Assembly: GCA_003132865.1 (NCBI GenBank)
Contig: PKYZ01000308.1
Coordinates: 1 to 20,842 of the forward strand
Reading direction: 5' to 3'
DNA length: 20,842 nt
Origin: Bryobacterales bacterium
GTDB lineage: Bacteria > Acidobacteriota > Terriglobia > Bryobacterales > Bryobacteraceae
Position 1 is the stretch's first letter, and every line of letters begins with the position of its first letter. The translations under genes and the position numbers were made by a program. Below, in pieces: positions 8,140-14,663 of the stretch. A model generated the notes under the pieces. The model saw nothing but the letters and a program-made list of their open reading frames with translations, ran no database searches and was not told where the DNA came from.

Positions 8140-8649
8140 ATGGTGAGACTGGAACAAGTTCTGGATTCCTGGAAAACGATCCGCGCCGATACGGCCACGG
8201 CCGTCGAAGAGTTCCCGGCCGGCGAGTTCGACTACAAACCCTCCGCCGACGTCATGACGTTCGGCGAAGTCGCGCGTCATATTCTGATCGCCGGCCATGG
8301 CCTCACGGGCCTGCTGCTGGAAGGCGAGGAGCAACTCGGCGGTCCGCAATTCCGCGAGAAGATGGCTCGGTTCGCGCTGCTGCCCGAGGGCGCCGGCGCC
8401 GCCGATCTGGCGCGGGAATTGCGCGCCTCGGTGGAGCGGCGCGTGGCGGAACTGGCGGCCCAACCGCCGGAGTTCTATTCCGGCATCATCACCCGGGTCG
8501 ACGGCGCGCGGGTCACGCGTCTCGAAATGCTACAGTTTGTTAAGGAACACGAGCTTACCCACAGGGCGCAACTTTTCTTGTATATGCGGATGAAGGGAAT
8601 AGTGCCCGCCACCACGCGCCGCCGCTTGGCGAAGCAGGCCGCTCGCTGA
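8140..8649 (+). CDS. DinB-superfamily protein
   Basis: A 169-residue four-helix protein of the DinB/YfiT type, putative metal-dependent enzymes with three metal-binding histidines. Here the triad is H47 (in VARHIL), H137 and H141 (in KEHELTHRAQ). Length is normal for the family. I start at ATG 8140 (MVRLEQVLDSW), since longer in-frame extensions run back into the FGE gene in another frame; the GGAAG at 8132-8136 is a rather close ribosome site. It follows the FGE gene by 44 bases on the same strand and may be read through. Known activities of the family include thiol (bacillithiol, mycothiol) transferases, but nothing here decides the substrate. Confidence 0.88.
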   Translation: MVRLEQVLDSWKTIRADTATAVEEFPAGEFDYKPSADVMTFGEVARHILIAGHGLTGLLLEGEEQLGGPQFREKMARFALLPEGAGAADLARELRASVERRVAELAAQPPEFYSGIITRVDGARVTRLEMLQFVKEHELTHRAQLFLYMRMKGIVPATTRRRLAKQAAR

Positions 8650-8673
8650 CCCGCCAAACGCTGTACAATACAG

Positions 8674-8701
8674 TTGCAAGCGTGGCGTACTTTCGTTAAA
8701 T
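8674..8701 (+). promoter_or_regulatory. Possible promoter for the LysW-like gene
   Basis: TTGCAA at 8674-8679 and TTAAAT at 8696-8701 are 16 bases apart in the 84-base gap before the LysW-like gene. A TACAAT just upstream (8664-8669) is an alternative -10 without a good -35. Either would place a start before the ribosome site at 8718-8724. Confidence 0.3.
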
Positions 8702-8733
8702 GTATTGTGGGGTGTCCGGGAGGATTTCTAGCT

Positions 8734-8949
8734 ATGGTTACATGCCCGGTATGCGACGGGGCCATTGATGTCGATGAAGAAGATGTGGACGAAGGCGACT
8801 CCATCAGTTGCGACGAGTGTGGAGCGGACCTGAAGGTAATCGGGACCGACCCTCTCGAACTGGAATCCGCCGAAGAATTGGAGGAGGACGAAGACGAGGA
8901 CTTCAAGGAGGACGCGGACGAGGAAGAATCCGAAGAGGACTGGAAGTAA
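8734..8949 (+). CDS. LysW-like acidic zinc-ribbon protein with an aberrant C-terminus
   Basis: A 71-residue, extremely acidic protein. Residues 1-35 form a zinc ribbon with two CxxC knuckles (C4/C7 and C26/C29), and GADLKVIGTDPLELE (about 30-44) matches LysW, the amino-group carrier protein of the alpha-aminoadipate lysine and related arginine pathways. In LysW the C-terminal EDWGE ends in the Glu whose gamma-carboxyl carries the substrate. Here the acidic tail is longer (about 45-69) and ends EEDWK, so the carrier Glu is absent. No LysX/ArgX, LysZ or LysY gene is nearby. ATG 8734 is chosen because GGGAGGA (8718-8724) precedes it at good spacing; a TTG 60 bases upstream has no support. Likely a LysW paralogue with a different job, unknown. 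The next gene starts four bases on. Confidence 0.75.
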   Translation: MVTCPVCDGAIDVDEEDVDEGDSISCDECGADLKVIGTDPLELESAEELEEDEDEDFKEDADEEESEEDWK

Positions 8950-8953
8950 AGCG

Positions 8954-9334
8954 ATGTCACAAAATCTGGTCTATCCCGCGAGCCACCGGTTTTTCGCGGT
9001 GGCGGCGTGCGCGCTGCTGCTTTCGGCCGGTGCGGCGTGGGCCGCGAAGAAGGATGAAAACGCCAACATCCGTTCAGTGCAGGGTGTCGTGACCAACGCC
9101 CAAGGCGAGGCGGTGAACGGGGCGGTCGTGCAGTTGAAGAATACCAAGACTCTGCAGATTCGTTCGTTCATCACGCGGGACAACGGCTCCTACTACTTTC
9201 ACGGACTCAGCACCGATGTGGATTACGAATTGAGAGCCGACTCCGACGGCACCGCCAGCGGCGCCAAGACGCTCAGCTCGTTTGACACGCGCAAGCAAGC
9301 AACGATGAACCTGAAACTGGAGCCGAAGAAGTAG
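8954..9334 (+). CDS. Small secreted carboxypeptidase-regulatory-like domain protein
   Basis: A 126-residue protein with a Sec signal (hydrophobic AVAACALLLSAGAAWA, cleavage likely after residue 30) and one Ig-like carboxypeptidase-regulatory domain: SVQGVVTNAQGEAVNGAVVQL, then TRDNGSYYFHGLSTDVDYELRA. Such domains act as extracellular binding or structural modules and are common in TonB-dependent transporters of this phylum; here the domain stands alone with no enzyme or plug. It starts four bases after the LysW-like stop, so the two are almost certainly co-transcribed. Its TAG stop abuts a dispersed palindrome. Confidence 0.82.
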   Translation: MSQNLVYPASHRFFAVAACALLLSAGAAWAAKKDENANIRSVQGVVTNAQGEAVNGAVVQLKNTKTLQIRSFITRDNGSYYFHGLSTDVDYELRADSDGTASGAKTLSSFDTRKQATMNLKLEPKK

Positions 9335-9335
9335 G

Positions 9336-9353
9336 ACAGGCTTCCCAGCCTGT
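9336..9353. repeat. Short palindromic repeat between convergent genes
   Basis: ACAGGCTTCCCAGCCTGT is a 7-bp perfect stem with a TCCC loop, two bases after the preceding stop codon and between two convergent genes. It shares ACAGGCTTC and AGCCTGT with the palindrome at 7474-7491. It may double as a bidirectional terminator, but no U-tract follows. Confidence 0.55.
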
Positions 9354-9400
9354 GCGCGGCAGTGCGCCGAAATCTATTGACTTCGGTTGTCCGAATTGGG

Positions 9401-9724
9401 CTAACCAGGAGCCGGGGAGTTCCCTCGCGCCGTCCGGTTGCGTGACCTGGACTGTGTTTGCCTGGCGTGTCGCGCCAAGTAGCGCTGATCGAGACCTTGC
9501 CGCACAAGCGTCTTGATGACAGCCTGGCGGCTCACATTGAGATCGCGAGCGGCATTGTCAAGTTCCTCCAACATAGCCGCCGTAACGTCCACGTTCACGC
9601 GTTGAATCGGCTGAACCATGCGACCTTGGCCCTTGAAGAAATGGGAAATGTCCTTTCCTTGATCGGCTAACCGCGCGATCGCATCGGCGGAAACCGGTTT
9701 GGCAGGTTCAAGAGCTTTCTTCAT
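9401..9724 (-). CDS. brnA: BrnA-like ribbon-helix-helix antitoxin
   Basis: A 107-residue protein with a CopG/MetJ-type ribbon-helix-helix fold at about residues 42-78: strand QRVNVDVT, then helices AMLEELDNAARDLN and SRQAVIKTLVRQGLD. The N-terminal KKALEPAKPVSADAIARLADQGKDISHFF is typical of BrnA antitoxins, which bind and neutralise BrnT ribonuclease toxins and repress their own operon. The start ATG (9724) overlaps the end of the upstream BrnT-like frame by 17 bases, the usual brnTA order. A basic tail (about 90-107) extends beyond the point where relatives generally end, possibly through loss of an earlier stop. Confidence 0.75.
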   Translation of the reverse strand: MKKALEPAKPVSADAIARLADQGKDISHFFKGQGRMVQPIQRVNVDVTAAMLEELDNAARDLNVSRQAVIKTLVRQGLDQRYLARHARQTQSRSRNRTARGNSPAPG

Positions 9725-9887
9725 ACAATCGGATCTCCTCCCTAGTCGACTTCCACAACGTGACCAAATGCAGAATCTCGCCCTCTTTGTCCTCCCGGAC
9801 CAACTCCTGCGCCTCCTCGAACCCGATGCCTCGCCTGGGATTCATTCTAAGGCGCTTGCTCTTTTGAGGATCGAAGCTAAAGCGCAT
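9708..9887 (-). CDS. brnT: BrnT-like toxin with an apparent internal deletion
   Basis: A 59-residue open frame from ATG 9887 to TGA 9708 on the minus strand. The N-terminus MRFSFDPQKSKRLRMNPRR, then GIGFEEAQELV, matches the start of BrnT (F-x-W/F-D-P-x-K ... G-x-F-x-E-A), and the C-terminus HLVTLWKSTREEIRLYEES matches its end (I-S/L-x-x-A/S-T-x-x-E-x-x-x-YE). BrnT is usually about 90 residues; the two ends are joined directly at about residues 29-31, so the central strands carrying most of the ribonuclease fold seem to be missing. The frame is intact, so this is an in-frame deletion or a divergent short form, probably not active. It is too short for many gene callers. An extended -10 promoter lies just upstream. 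Confidence 0.55.
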   Translation of the reverse strand: MRFSFDPQKSKRLRMNPRRGIGFEEAQELVREDKEGEILHLVTLWKSTREEIRLYEESS

Positions 9888-9901
9888 GGCCCAGTATGAC
9901 T

Positions 9902-9910
9902 GTTATACCA
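9902..9910 (-). promoter_or_regulatory. Extended -10 promoter of the brnTA-like pair
   Basis: On the minus strand TGGTATAAC is an extended -10 element (TGn plus TATAAC) ending 14 bases before the toxin ATG. A TTAATC lies about 18 bases further upstream as a weak -35. No Shine-Dalgarno is visible between it and the ATG, so the transcript would have a very short leader. Confidence 0.5.
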
Positions 9911-9956
9911 CGAAGATCACGGTCAGATTAAACGATTCCGAGCCTCCCGGCCTGCC

Positions 9957-12176
9957 CTACCGGCCAGCCAGTTGGATCTCCAGCAGGGTCAGGCTGTACG
10001 GCTCGAATGTGAACGCGAAACGGTTTCCAAGCGCAGGAAAGCTGTGCGTCTCCACGGATACTGCCTCCCGGTCGCTCACCGAATTCATCGCCTCGGTATT
10101 GGGCAGTCCCGCTCTGTTCTTCAATACAAACGCCTTGGCCCCCGCGACGGATTTTCCGGTATCGGCCAGCACAATCGTGGAGCGCAGCGGGGCCGCGGTC
10201 GAGTTCACGCCATAAATTCGAAGCAGCCGGCCCTCCGCGCTCAGCGCGGCACTCACGTCGGGCTGCTGCAACTGCCAGGGGAGACCGCCGGCCCGCTCCA
10301 CACTCAACGGATACGAGCCCGCCGCGCGTCCGTACAGTTCCTCGGCGTAATAAGTGGGCGCGCGGTACATCCAGCCCGGCCCGGTGACGATTACGCCCGA
10401 CCCGAAGCTATCGATCAAATTCGAGCGGATGCCCATCTCCACCAAGTCCGCGTAGCGCTGCAGCACGTTATGGTAGCGCGCGCAATCGAGCGCATTGCCC
10501 AGCGATTGCAGGATGCCGCGCTTCAGCCCGAAGTCGCCCCCGGTGGTATTCCACTCGGTCACCGCGATGCGGACTTCCCTGCCCTGCCCTTGCAGTCGAA
10601 TCCGTTCCCGCAGCGATTCGAACTCGCGCACCACCTCCGTCAGGTCGCCCGTTTCGTAGTGATGCGGGCACAGGTAGTCGAGTTGGCCTTCCGCGCCGGC
10701 GAGCACGCCGGACCTCGGATACGAGCTCATCAGCTTGATCGACGGGTCGGCTGCTCGCATGGCGCGCGCAAACGCCGCGATGGATCGCTCGTAGTCCTTT
10801 CCGCCGACTTCGTTGCCGATCTGCCAGTACTTCACCGCGTGGGGCTCGGGGTGTCCATTTCGCGCGCGCAGGCTGCCCCAGCGCGTCTCCGCGCCGCCGT
10901 TCATATACTCGACTTCCGCCACCGCATCCGCCGGTTGTTTGCCTGTCCACCGGACACAGATCAGCGGCTCCGCGCCCACCAGGCGGCATAACCGGGTGAA
11001 CTCATCCAGGCCCACGAAGTTAGGCTCCAGCCCGCCCCAATACGTCGTGAACGGCGCGCGCGTGTCCCAATTGCCGATGGTCTGGTCCCACTCCAAGCCT
11101 TCGATGGATGTGCCGCCGAAGCGGATCACGCCGGGCTTGAGTCCCCTGAGCGCCTCCACGACGTCCGGACGCCAGATGCCCTCGACGGCGTCCGAGCCGA
11201 TCAGATACACGCGGTCGAGCCACAACGTTCCGGGGCCTTCGAAATCGATGGCCAGCGTGGCGTCGTCCGAGTGGCGCATCGCGGTCAGCACCGCCTCCGC
11301 CGGTTGCCACTGCGCCGTGGCGCGCCCCAGCGCCACCGCCTGCGCCACGTTGCCCTGCACATCCCGCAGAACCGCACGCACCGGCACGTCGCCGGTTCCC
11401 TTCATGTGCAGCCGCAGGCGGTACCGCACGCCGGTCTTCGTATAGAAACCATCCTGTGCAATGCCCGCGCGCGCCCGCGGCACGTGAATCGCGATCCTCT
11501 GCGACCGCTTGCCGTTAAACGCATCCGTGTCCAGCGCGTACTCCGCCGTCTGCACGGCGCCATCGGGATACCAGGGGCGATTCGGGTGGTCGGTCTCCTT
11601 GACGTACGAAAACCGGTACGGCGGCTCTTCTTCGAAGCTGTCGTTATCCACCTGCTGCGCGATCATCGACGGGATGAGCCGGCACAACATCTCGATGAAC
11701 TGCCCCTGCTGTTTGGCGTCTATGGGGCGCTTCCCGGCGGGCCGCAGATGGATGCGCAGTTCGCCCGGGTCCGGCTCGAACACAGGCTCAAAGCGCAGAT
11801 CGGAGAAAGACGCTGGTCCGCCGGTGCTATCCAGGTGGATCGTGACCTCGCCAGGCGAGGGCGCCCGGAAGAGGAACTCCTGGCCGGACGACGAGCCAAA
11901 TGTTCCGGAAGGAGTCTCAGTCTCAATGCGTGTGCGGCCGCTGGTCCGGGCACTCAAGCGCCAAAGCGACCCCGGCGTCAAGTAAACGGTTTGCGAAATC
12001 CCCGCGCTGCCAAGCCCGCGTGGCTCAATCGAAAGCGTGTGGTTCGCGACCCGCACCACGGGCTCCGCCGCGCGCTCCTGGTGCCGATGAACCGTCCAGC
12101 CCGTCAAGTTTTCGTCGAAGTTGCCGTTGTGGAGCTGCGGCGCAATGGCCAGCAGCGCGACAGCCGGCAGAATCAA
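9957..12176 (-). CDS. GH51-type alpha-L-arabinofuranosidase-like glycoside hydrolase
   Basis: A 739-residue secreted hydrolase. A short hydrophobic N-terminus precedes a carbohydrate-binding-like module (GNFDENLTGWTV, about 18-130), then GH51-type sequence: GQFIEMLCRLIPSMIAQQ, DNDSFE, a second CBM4/9-like beta-sandwich (about 210-325), and a clan GH-A barrel from about 335. WQIGNEVGG supplies the acid/base E456 and VTEWNTTGG the nucleophile E541; PHHY is at 504-507. A C-terminal beta domain closes the protein. GH51 enzymes release arabinofuranosyl units from arabinoxylan, arabinan or related glycans with retention. The start is TTG at 12176, overlapping the upstream stop codon (TTGA), which indicates translational coupling to the isomerase-like gene; no in-frame ATG lies nearby. 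Confidence 0.85.
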   Translation of the reverse strand: MILPAVALLAIAPQLHNGNFDENLTGWTVHRHQERAAEPVVRVANHTLSIEPRGLGSAGISQTVYLTPGSLWRLSARTSGRTRIETETPSGTFGSSSGQEFLFRAPSPGEVTIHLDSTGGPASFSDLRFEPVFEPDPGELRIHLRPAGKRPIDAKQQGQFIEMLCRLIPSMIAQQVDNDSFEEEPPYRFSYVKETDHPNRPWYPDGAVQTAEYALDTDAFNGKRSQRIAIHVPRARAGIAQDGFYTKTGVRYRLRLHMKGTGDVPVRAVLRDVQGNVAQAVALGRATAQWQPAEAVLTAMRHSDDATLAIDFEGPGTLWLDRVYLIGSDAVEGIWRPDVVEALRGLKPGVIRFGGTSIEGLEWDQTIGNWDTRAPFTTYWGGLEPNFVGLDEFTRLCRLVGAEPLICVRWTGKQPADAVAEVEYMNGGAETRWGSLRARNGHPEPHAVKYWQIGNEVGGKDYERSIAAFARAMRAADPSIKLMSSYPRSGVLAGAEGQLDYLCPHHYETGDLTEVVREFESLRERIRLQGQGREVRIAVTEWNTTGGDFGLKRGILQSLGNALDCARYHNVLQRYADLVEMGIRSNLIDSFGSGVIVTGPGWMYRAPTYYAEELYGRAAGSYPLSVERAGGLPWQLQQPDVSAALSAEGRLLRIYGVNSTAAPLRSTIVLADTGKSVAGAKAFVLKNRAGLPNTEAMNSVSDREAVSVETHSFPALGNRFAFTFEPYSLTLLEIQLAGR

Positions 12177-13033
12177 CTCAGTCCCTTCAGGAATTGCGCG
12201 CTGGCTTTAAGATCGTCGCGTTCGGTTTCAACGAAGTAGTTCTTCGCCCCCGATTTCCTGGCCGCCGCAAACAGTCTCTTCCAGTCCACCACACCCTGCC
12301 CCAGTGCGACTTCTTTCTTCTCCGTTGGCGACCAATCCTGCAGGTGGATCGAAAGGAACCGGCCCGGATACTTCTCGAAGTAGTCCGCCGCCTGGTAGCC
12401 CAGACTGATCACGCTCACCTGAAACTGCATCTTCACCAGCTTCGGATCGAACTCGCCCATCAGCTTGTCGTAGATCAGTTCGCCGTCGATCTTGTGGAAT
12501 TCGAAGTCGTGGTTGTGGAAGCCGAGTTGTATGCCCGCTTTCTGCGTCCGCTCGCCGAACTTGTTGGCGTCGTCGACGGCGTGCATCCAGTCCGCCATTT
12601 TGGCGTCCCTCGGCACGCCAAACGTGGAGATAATCATTTGTTTCAGGCCGAGCTCCTTGGCGAATGCCAGCCGCTCGTCGAGATGGTCCCTCAGTTCCGT
12701 GAAGCCAAAGTGGCAGCTCTCGCAGCCCAGCCCGGCGGCGTGAATCTTGTCGCGCAACTGCGCTGGTTTCATCTGTGCGAGCGGCCCAAAGCCCATCTGT
12801 ACGTAGCCGGGCGGCGAGCACATCTCGATCCTCTCGAACCCCATACCGGCCAGTTCCTTCAGTGTGCCATCGAGATCCTTCCCGATGGTTTGCCTGACCG
12901 GCCACGTCTGGCACCCGATCGGCAAGCCCAATGGATTGGCGCCTAGATAACCGGCACCAACCAGGCCGATCGCGCTCACATGGAGAAAGCTTCTCCGCGA
13001 AATTGCATTCATCTGCTGCATGGCGAGCATCAT
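12173..13033 (-). CDS. Tat-exported sugar phosphate isomerase/epimerase-like TIM-barrel protein
   Basis: A 286-residue xylose-isomerase-like (AP endonuclease 2 fold) protein. A Tat signal ISRRSFLHVSAIGLVGAGYLG occupies about residues 10-30. Barrel motifs include GCQTWPVRQ, GFERIEMC, GIQLGFHNHDFEF (metal-ligand type His), FLSIHLQDW and YFVETERDD, all typical of this family of metal-dependent isomerases, epimerases and 3-keto-sugar enzymes. The substrate is not predictable. Start: ATG 13033 is reported, but a good -10 hexamer overlaps it, so the Met at 13012 (MNAISRRSF) is the likelier translation start. It overlaps the GH51-type gene by four bases, forming a two-gene operon that suggests use of a sugar released by the hydrolase. 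Confidence 0.88.
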   Translation of the reverse strand: MMLAMQQMNAISRRSFLHVSAIGLVGAGYLGANPLGLPIGCQTWPVRQTIGKDLDGTLKELAGMGFERIEMCSPPGYVQMGFGPLAQMKPAQLRDKIHAAGLGCESCHFGFTELRDHLDERLAFAKELGLKQMIISTFGVPRDAKMADWMHAVDDANKFGERTQKAGIQLGFHNHDFEFHKIDGELIYDKLMGEFDPKLVKMQFQVSVISLGYQAADYFEKYPGRFLSIHLQDWSPTEKKEVALGQGVVDWKRLFAAARKSGAKNYFVETERDDLKASAQFLKGLS

Positions 13034-13057
13034 ATCTTAGCGCTGCCTTTGCCGCAA
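13029..13057 (-). promoter_or_regulatory. Promoter of the isomerase/GH51 pair
   Basis: On the minus strand TTGCGG (13057-13052) and TATGAT (13034-13029) are separated by exactly 17 bases. The -10 overlaps the first possible ATG (13033), predicting transcription start near 13022 and translation from the ATG at 13012. Confidence 0.45.
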
Positions 13058-13097
13058 GGTGGGTGGGATGGCTTTTCAGTATCATGTGAGTGTGGCC

Positions 13098-13439
13098 ATG
13101 AAAGAAGCGGCTCCGCTCTATGATCGGGATTTCTTCGAGTGAACCGCCCGCAGCGCCCGGTTGTTGTGCGAGGGCCGGTTCGCGGGACGTGGGCAAACGC
13201 GATCGGCGCGAAGTGCGCGACCGGCTCAAGGTGCTGCTCGTCCACCTGTTGAAGTGGACGGCGCAACCCGGTTTGCGGTACGCGGAGAGTGGGGCCTCCG
13301 GTTGGCTGGATACCATCCGCGAGCACGCCCGGGAATTGCTCGATCAAATCTTCTAACCAGATTGCCGCGAGTCAAATTCCCCACGAAATGCCCATTTGCG
13401 TTCGAGCAGGTCACGGACAAAACGTTCCTGCCAGACTGA
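13098..13439 (+). pseudogene. Decayed DUF29-family gene
   Basis: ATG 13098 opens MKEAAPLYDRDFFE, then TGA (13140-13142) stands where DUF29 proteins have Trp, followed in the same frame by TARSARLLCEGRFAG. The next frame then gives RDVGKRDRREVRDRLK and VLLVHLLKWTAQPGLR through to LLDQIF and TAA at 13356. The original frame resumes with KFPTKCPFAFEQVTDKTFLPD and a stop at 13437-13439, which is the usual DUF29 C-terminus (FP-x-x-CP ... FLPD/E). So the gene has a nonsense TGG-to-TGA change, at least two frame changes and missing segments (the acidic VEEI-type stretch and the region before FPTKCP). DUF29 proteins have no settled function and are abundant in cyanobacteria and Acidobacteria. Confidence 0.7.
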
Positions 13440-13475
13440 TCCCGCTTCCTCCTGCGCTGGTGTAAGCTCAGCAGT

Positions 13476-13907
13476 ATGCGCAAACTCACCGTTCTGCTAC
13501 TGAGCCTGGCACTAGCCGTTTCTGCCACCGCCGCTACCAAGAAGGTCATCCAACCGAAGGACTTCCCCACTGGAAGGCCGTTCAGCCCAGGCATTCTGGT
13601 CGACGATACGCTCTACATCGCCGGACAGACCGGCGCGGAACTGAAGACCGGCCAGCTTCCCGAAGACTTCGACGCCGAAGTGAAGCAATGCCTGGACAAT
13701 ATCGGGCTCATCCTGAAAGAAGCCGGCATGAGCTTCGACGACGCCGTGGCGGTGCAGGTGTACCTGACCGACATGGGCCTGTTCCCCCGCATGAATGCGG
13801 TTTACACGACGTACTTCAAGGAACCACGACCCGCGCGCACGACCGTGGGTGTGGCGAAGCTGGTAGGCACGGCGCGCATCGAAGTCACCGTGACGGCGCA
13901 CCGCTGA
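13476..13907 (+). CDS. Exported RidA/YjgF-family protein
   Basis: A 143-residue Rid-family protein with an added Sec signal (MRKLTVLLLSLALAVSATAA, residues 1-20). The Rid core shows GILVDDTLYIAGQTG, a helix EVKQCLDNIGLIL, and PARTTVGVAKL followed by ARIEVTVTAHR. R121 corresponds to the Arg that binds the substrate carboxylate in RidA (R105 in bacterial RidA), and E136 to the conserved Glu, so imine/enamine deaminase activity is possible. RidA normally protects cytoplasmic PLP enzymes from 2-aminoacrylate; an exported version must have another substrate, unknown. No strong ribosome site precedes the ATG. It stands alone, convergent with the response regulator at 12 bases. Confidence 0.88.
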   Translation: MRKLTVLLLSLALAVSATAATKKVIQPKDFPTGRPFSPGILVDDTLYIAGQTGAELKTGQLPEDFDAEVKQCLDNIGLILKEAGMSFDDAVAVQVYLTDMGLFPRMNAVYTTYFKEPRPARTTVGVAKLVGTARIEVTVTAHR

Positions 13908-13919
13908 CTCGCGGGAAGT

Positions 13920-14585
13920 TCAATGAATCAGGCCGTCCCGCAGGGCGCGCGCCACGGCTTCCGAGCGCGTATGCACGTGCAGTTTCTCGTAAATCGAGCG
14001 CAGGTGAAAGCCGACCGTGTGAATGCTGATGCCCAGTTCCGCGGCTGCCGTCTTATTCTGGTGACCCTCGGCGAATAGCTTCAGCAGCCGAATCTCCTGC
14101 GGCGAAAGGCCCACCCAACCCGCTTCGCGCACGGGGGTCTTGCGAAACAGGTCCACCACGCGCATGGCCACTTCCGGCGACATGACCGCGCCGCCTTCGG
14201 CGATCTCCTGAATCGCCTCCATTAACCTGGCCGGCGCCGTATTCTTGAGCAGGTAACCGCAGGCTCCCGCGCACATGGCCCGGAAGATCCGGTCGTCGTC
14301 TTTATAAACCGTCAGCATCACCGGCGCGATGCGCGGATAACGTTCCTGCAGAATCCGCAGTCCATCGATGCCGTCCATCCCCGGCAGCCCGATATCGACG
14401 AGGGCCACGCGCGGCGGATTCACCCCGATCCCCTCCAGAGCCGCTTCCATCGAAGCATAGGCATGCCGGCACTGGAAACCATCGGTGCGGTTGATCAATA
14501 GCGAGATGCCTTCCCGCGTTTCACGCTGGTCTTCGACGACGGCCACGCCGATGACCGCCGCGGATTGGTGTGCTCCCTCCGGCAT
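13920..14585 (-). CDS. NarL/FixJ-family response regulator
   Basis: A 221-residue response regulator. The receiver domain (about 12-130) has the acidic pair E18/D19, the phospho-acceptor D64 in ALVDIGLPGMDG, T92 and K114. A LuxR-type helix-turn-helix lies at about 157-217 (LSPQEIRLLKLFAEGHQNKTAAAELGIS, then TVGFHLRSIYEKLHVHTRSEAV). HisKA_3 kinases pair with exactly this class, and the only one in the window is the propeller kinase at 17237-20275 on the same strand, two genes away. The intergenic space upstream holds a promoter-like pair and an exact copy of the operator core found at the lectin and protease promoters, so it probably controls them and itself. Confidence 0.95.
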   Translation of the reverse strand: MPEGAHQSAAVIGVAVVEDQRETREGISLLINRTDGFQCRHAYASMEAALEGIGVNPPRVALVDIGLPGMDGIDGLRILQERYPRIAPVMLTVYKDDDRIFRAMCAGACGYLLKNTAPARLMEAIQEIAEGGAVMSPEVAMRVVDLFRKTPVREAGWVGLSPQEIRLLKLFAEGHQNKTAAAELGISIHTVGFHLRSIYEKLHVHTRSEAVARALRDGLIH

Positions 14586-14605
14586 TCTGTTTGAGTTGAC
14601 GTTCC

Positions 14606-14634
14606 AGTGTACTCAATGGCGCCGGGGGATGTAA
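14606..14634 (-). promoter_or_regulatory. Putative promoter of the response regulator
   Basis: On the minus strand TTACAT (14634-14629) and TACACT (14611-14606) are exactly 17 bases apart; each is a moderate match to consensus. The operator copy at 14636-14652 abuts the -35 on its upstream side. Confidence 0.35.
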
Positions 14635-14635
14635 G

Positions 14636-14652
14636 CTACACGAACGTGCGGG
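14636..14652. promoter_or_regulatory. Operator-like motif, copy upstream of the response regulator
   Basis: CTACACGAACGTGCGGG on the plus strand is identical over 17 bases to the core of the lectin-promoter element (15657-15680, read on the minus strand) and differs at two bases from the protease copy. The centre CACGAACGTG is a perfect inverted repeat around AA, as expected for a dimeric LuxR-type regulator. It is inverted relative to the response-regulator gene, and its -35-like tail (TTGTA) is not kept. Confidence 0.6.
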
Positions 14653-14663
14653 GCGGCGCCGGG

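Noticed and set aside
11271..12239. 322-residue plus-strand open frame opposite the GH51-type gene
   Set aside because: Arg/Leu/His-rich antisense translation with no domain or ribosome site.
13030..13347. Minus-strand open frame across the DUF29 region
   Set aside because: No family match, and the plus strand has recognisable DUF29 segments.
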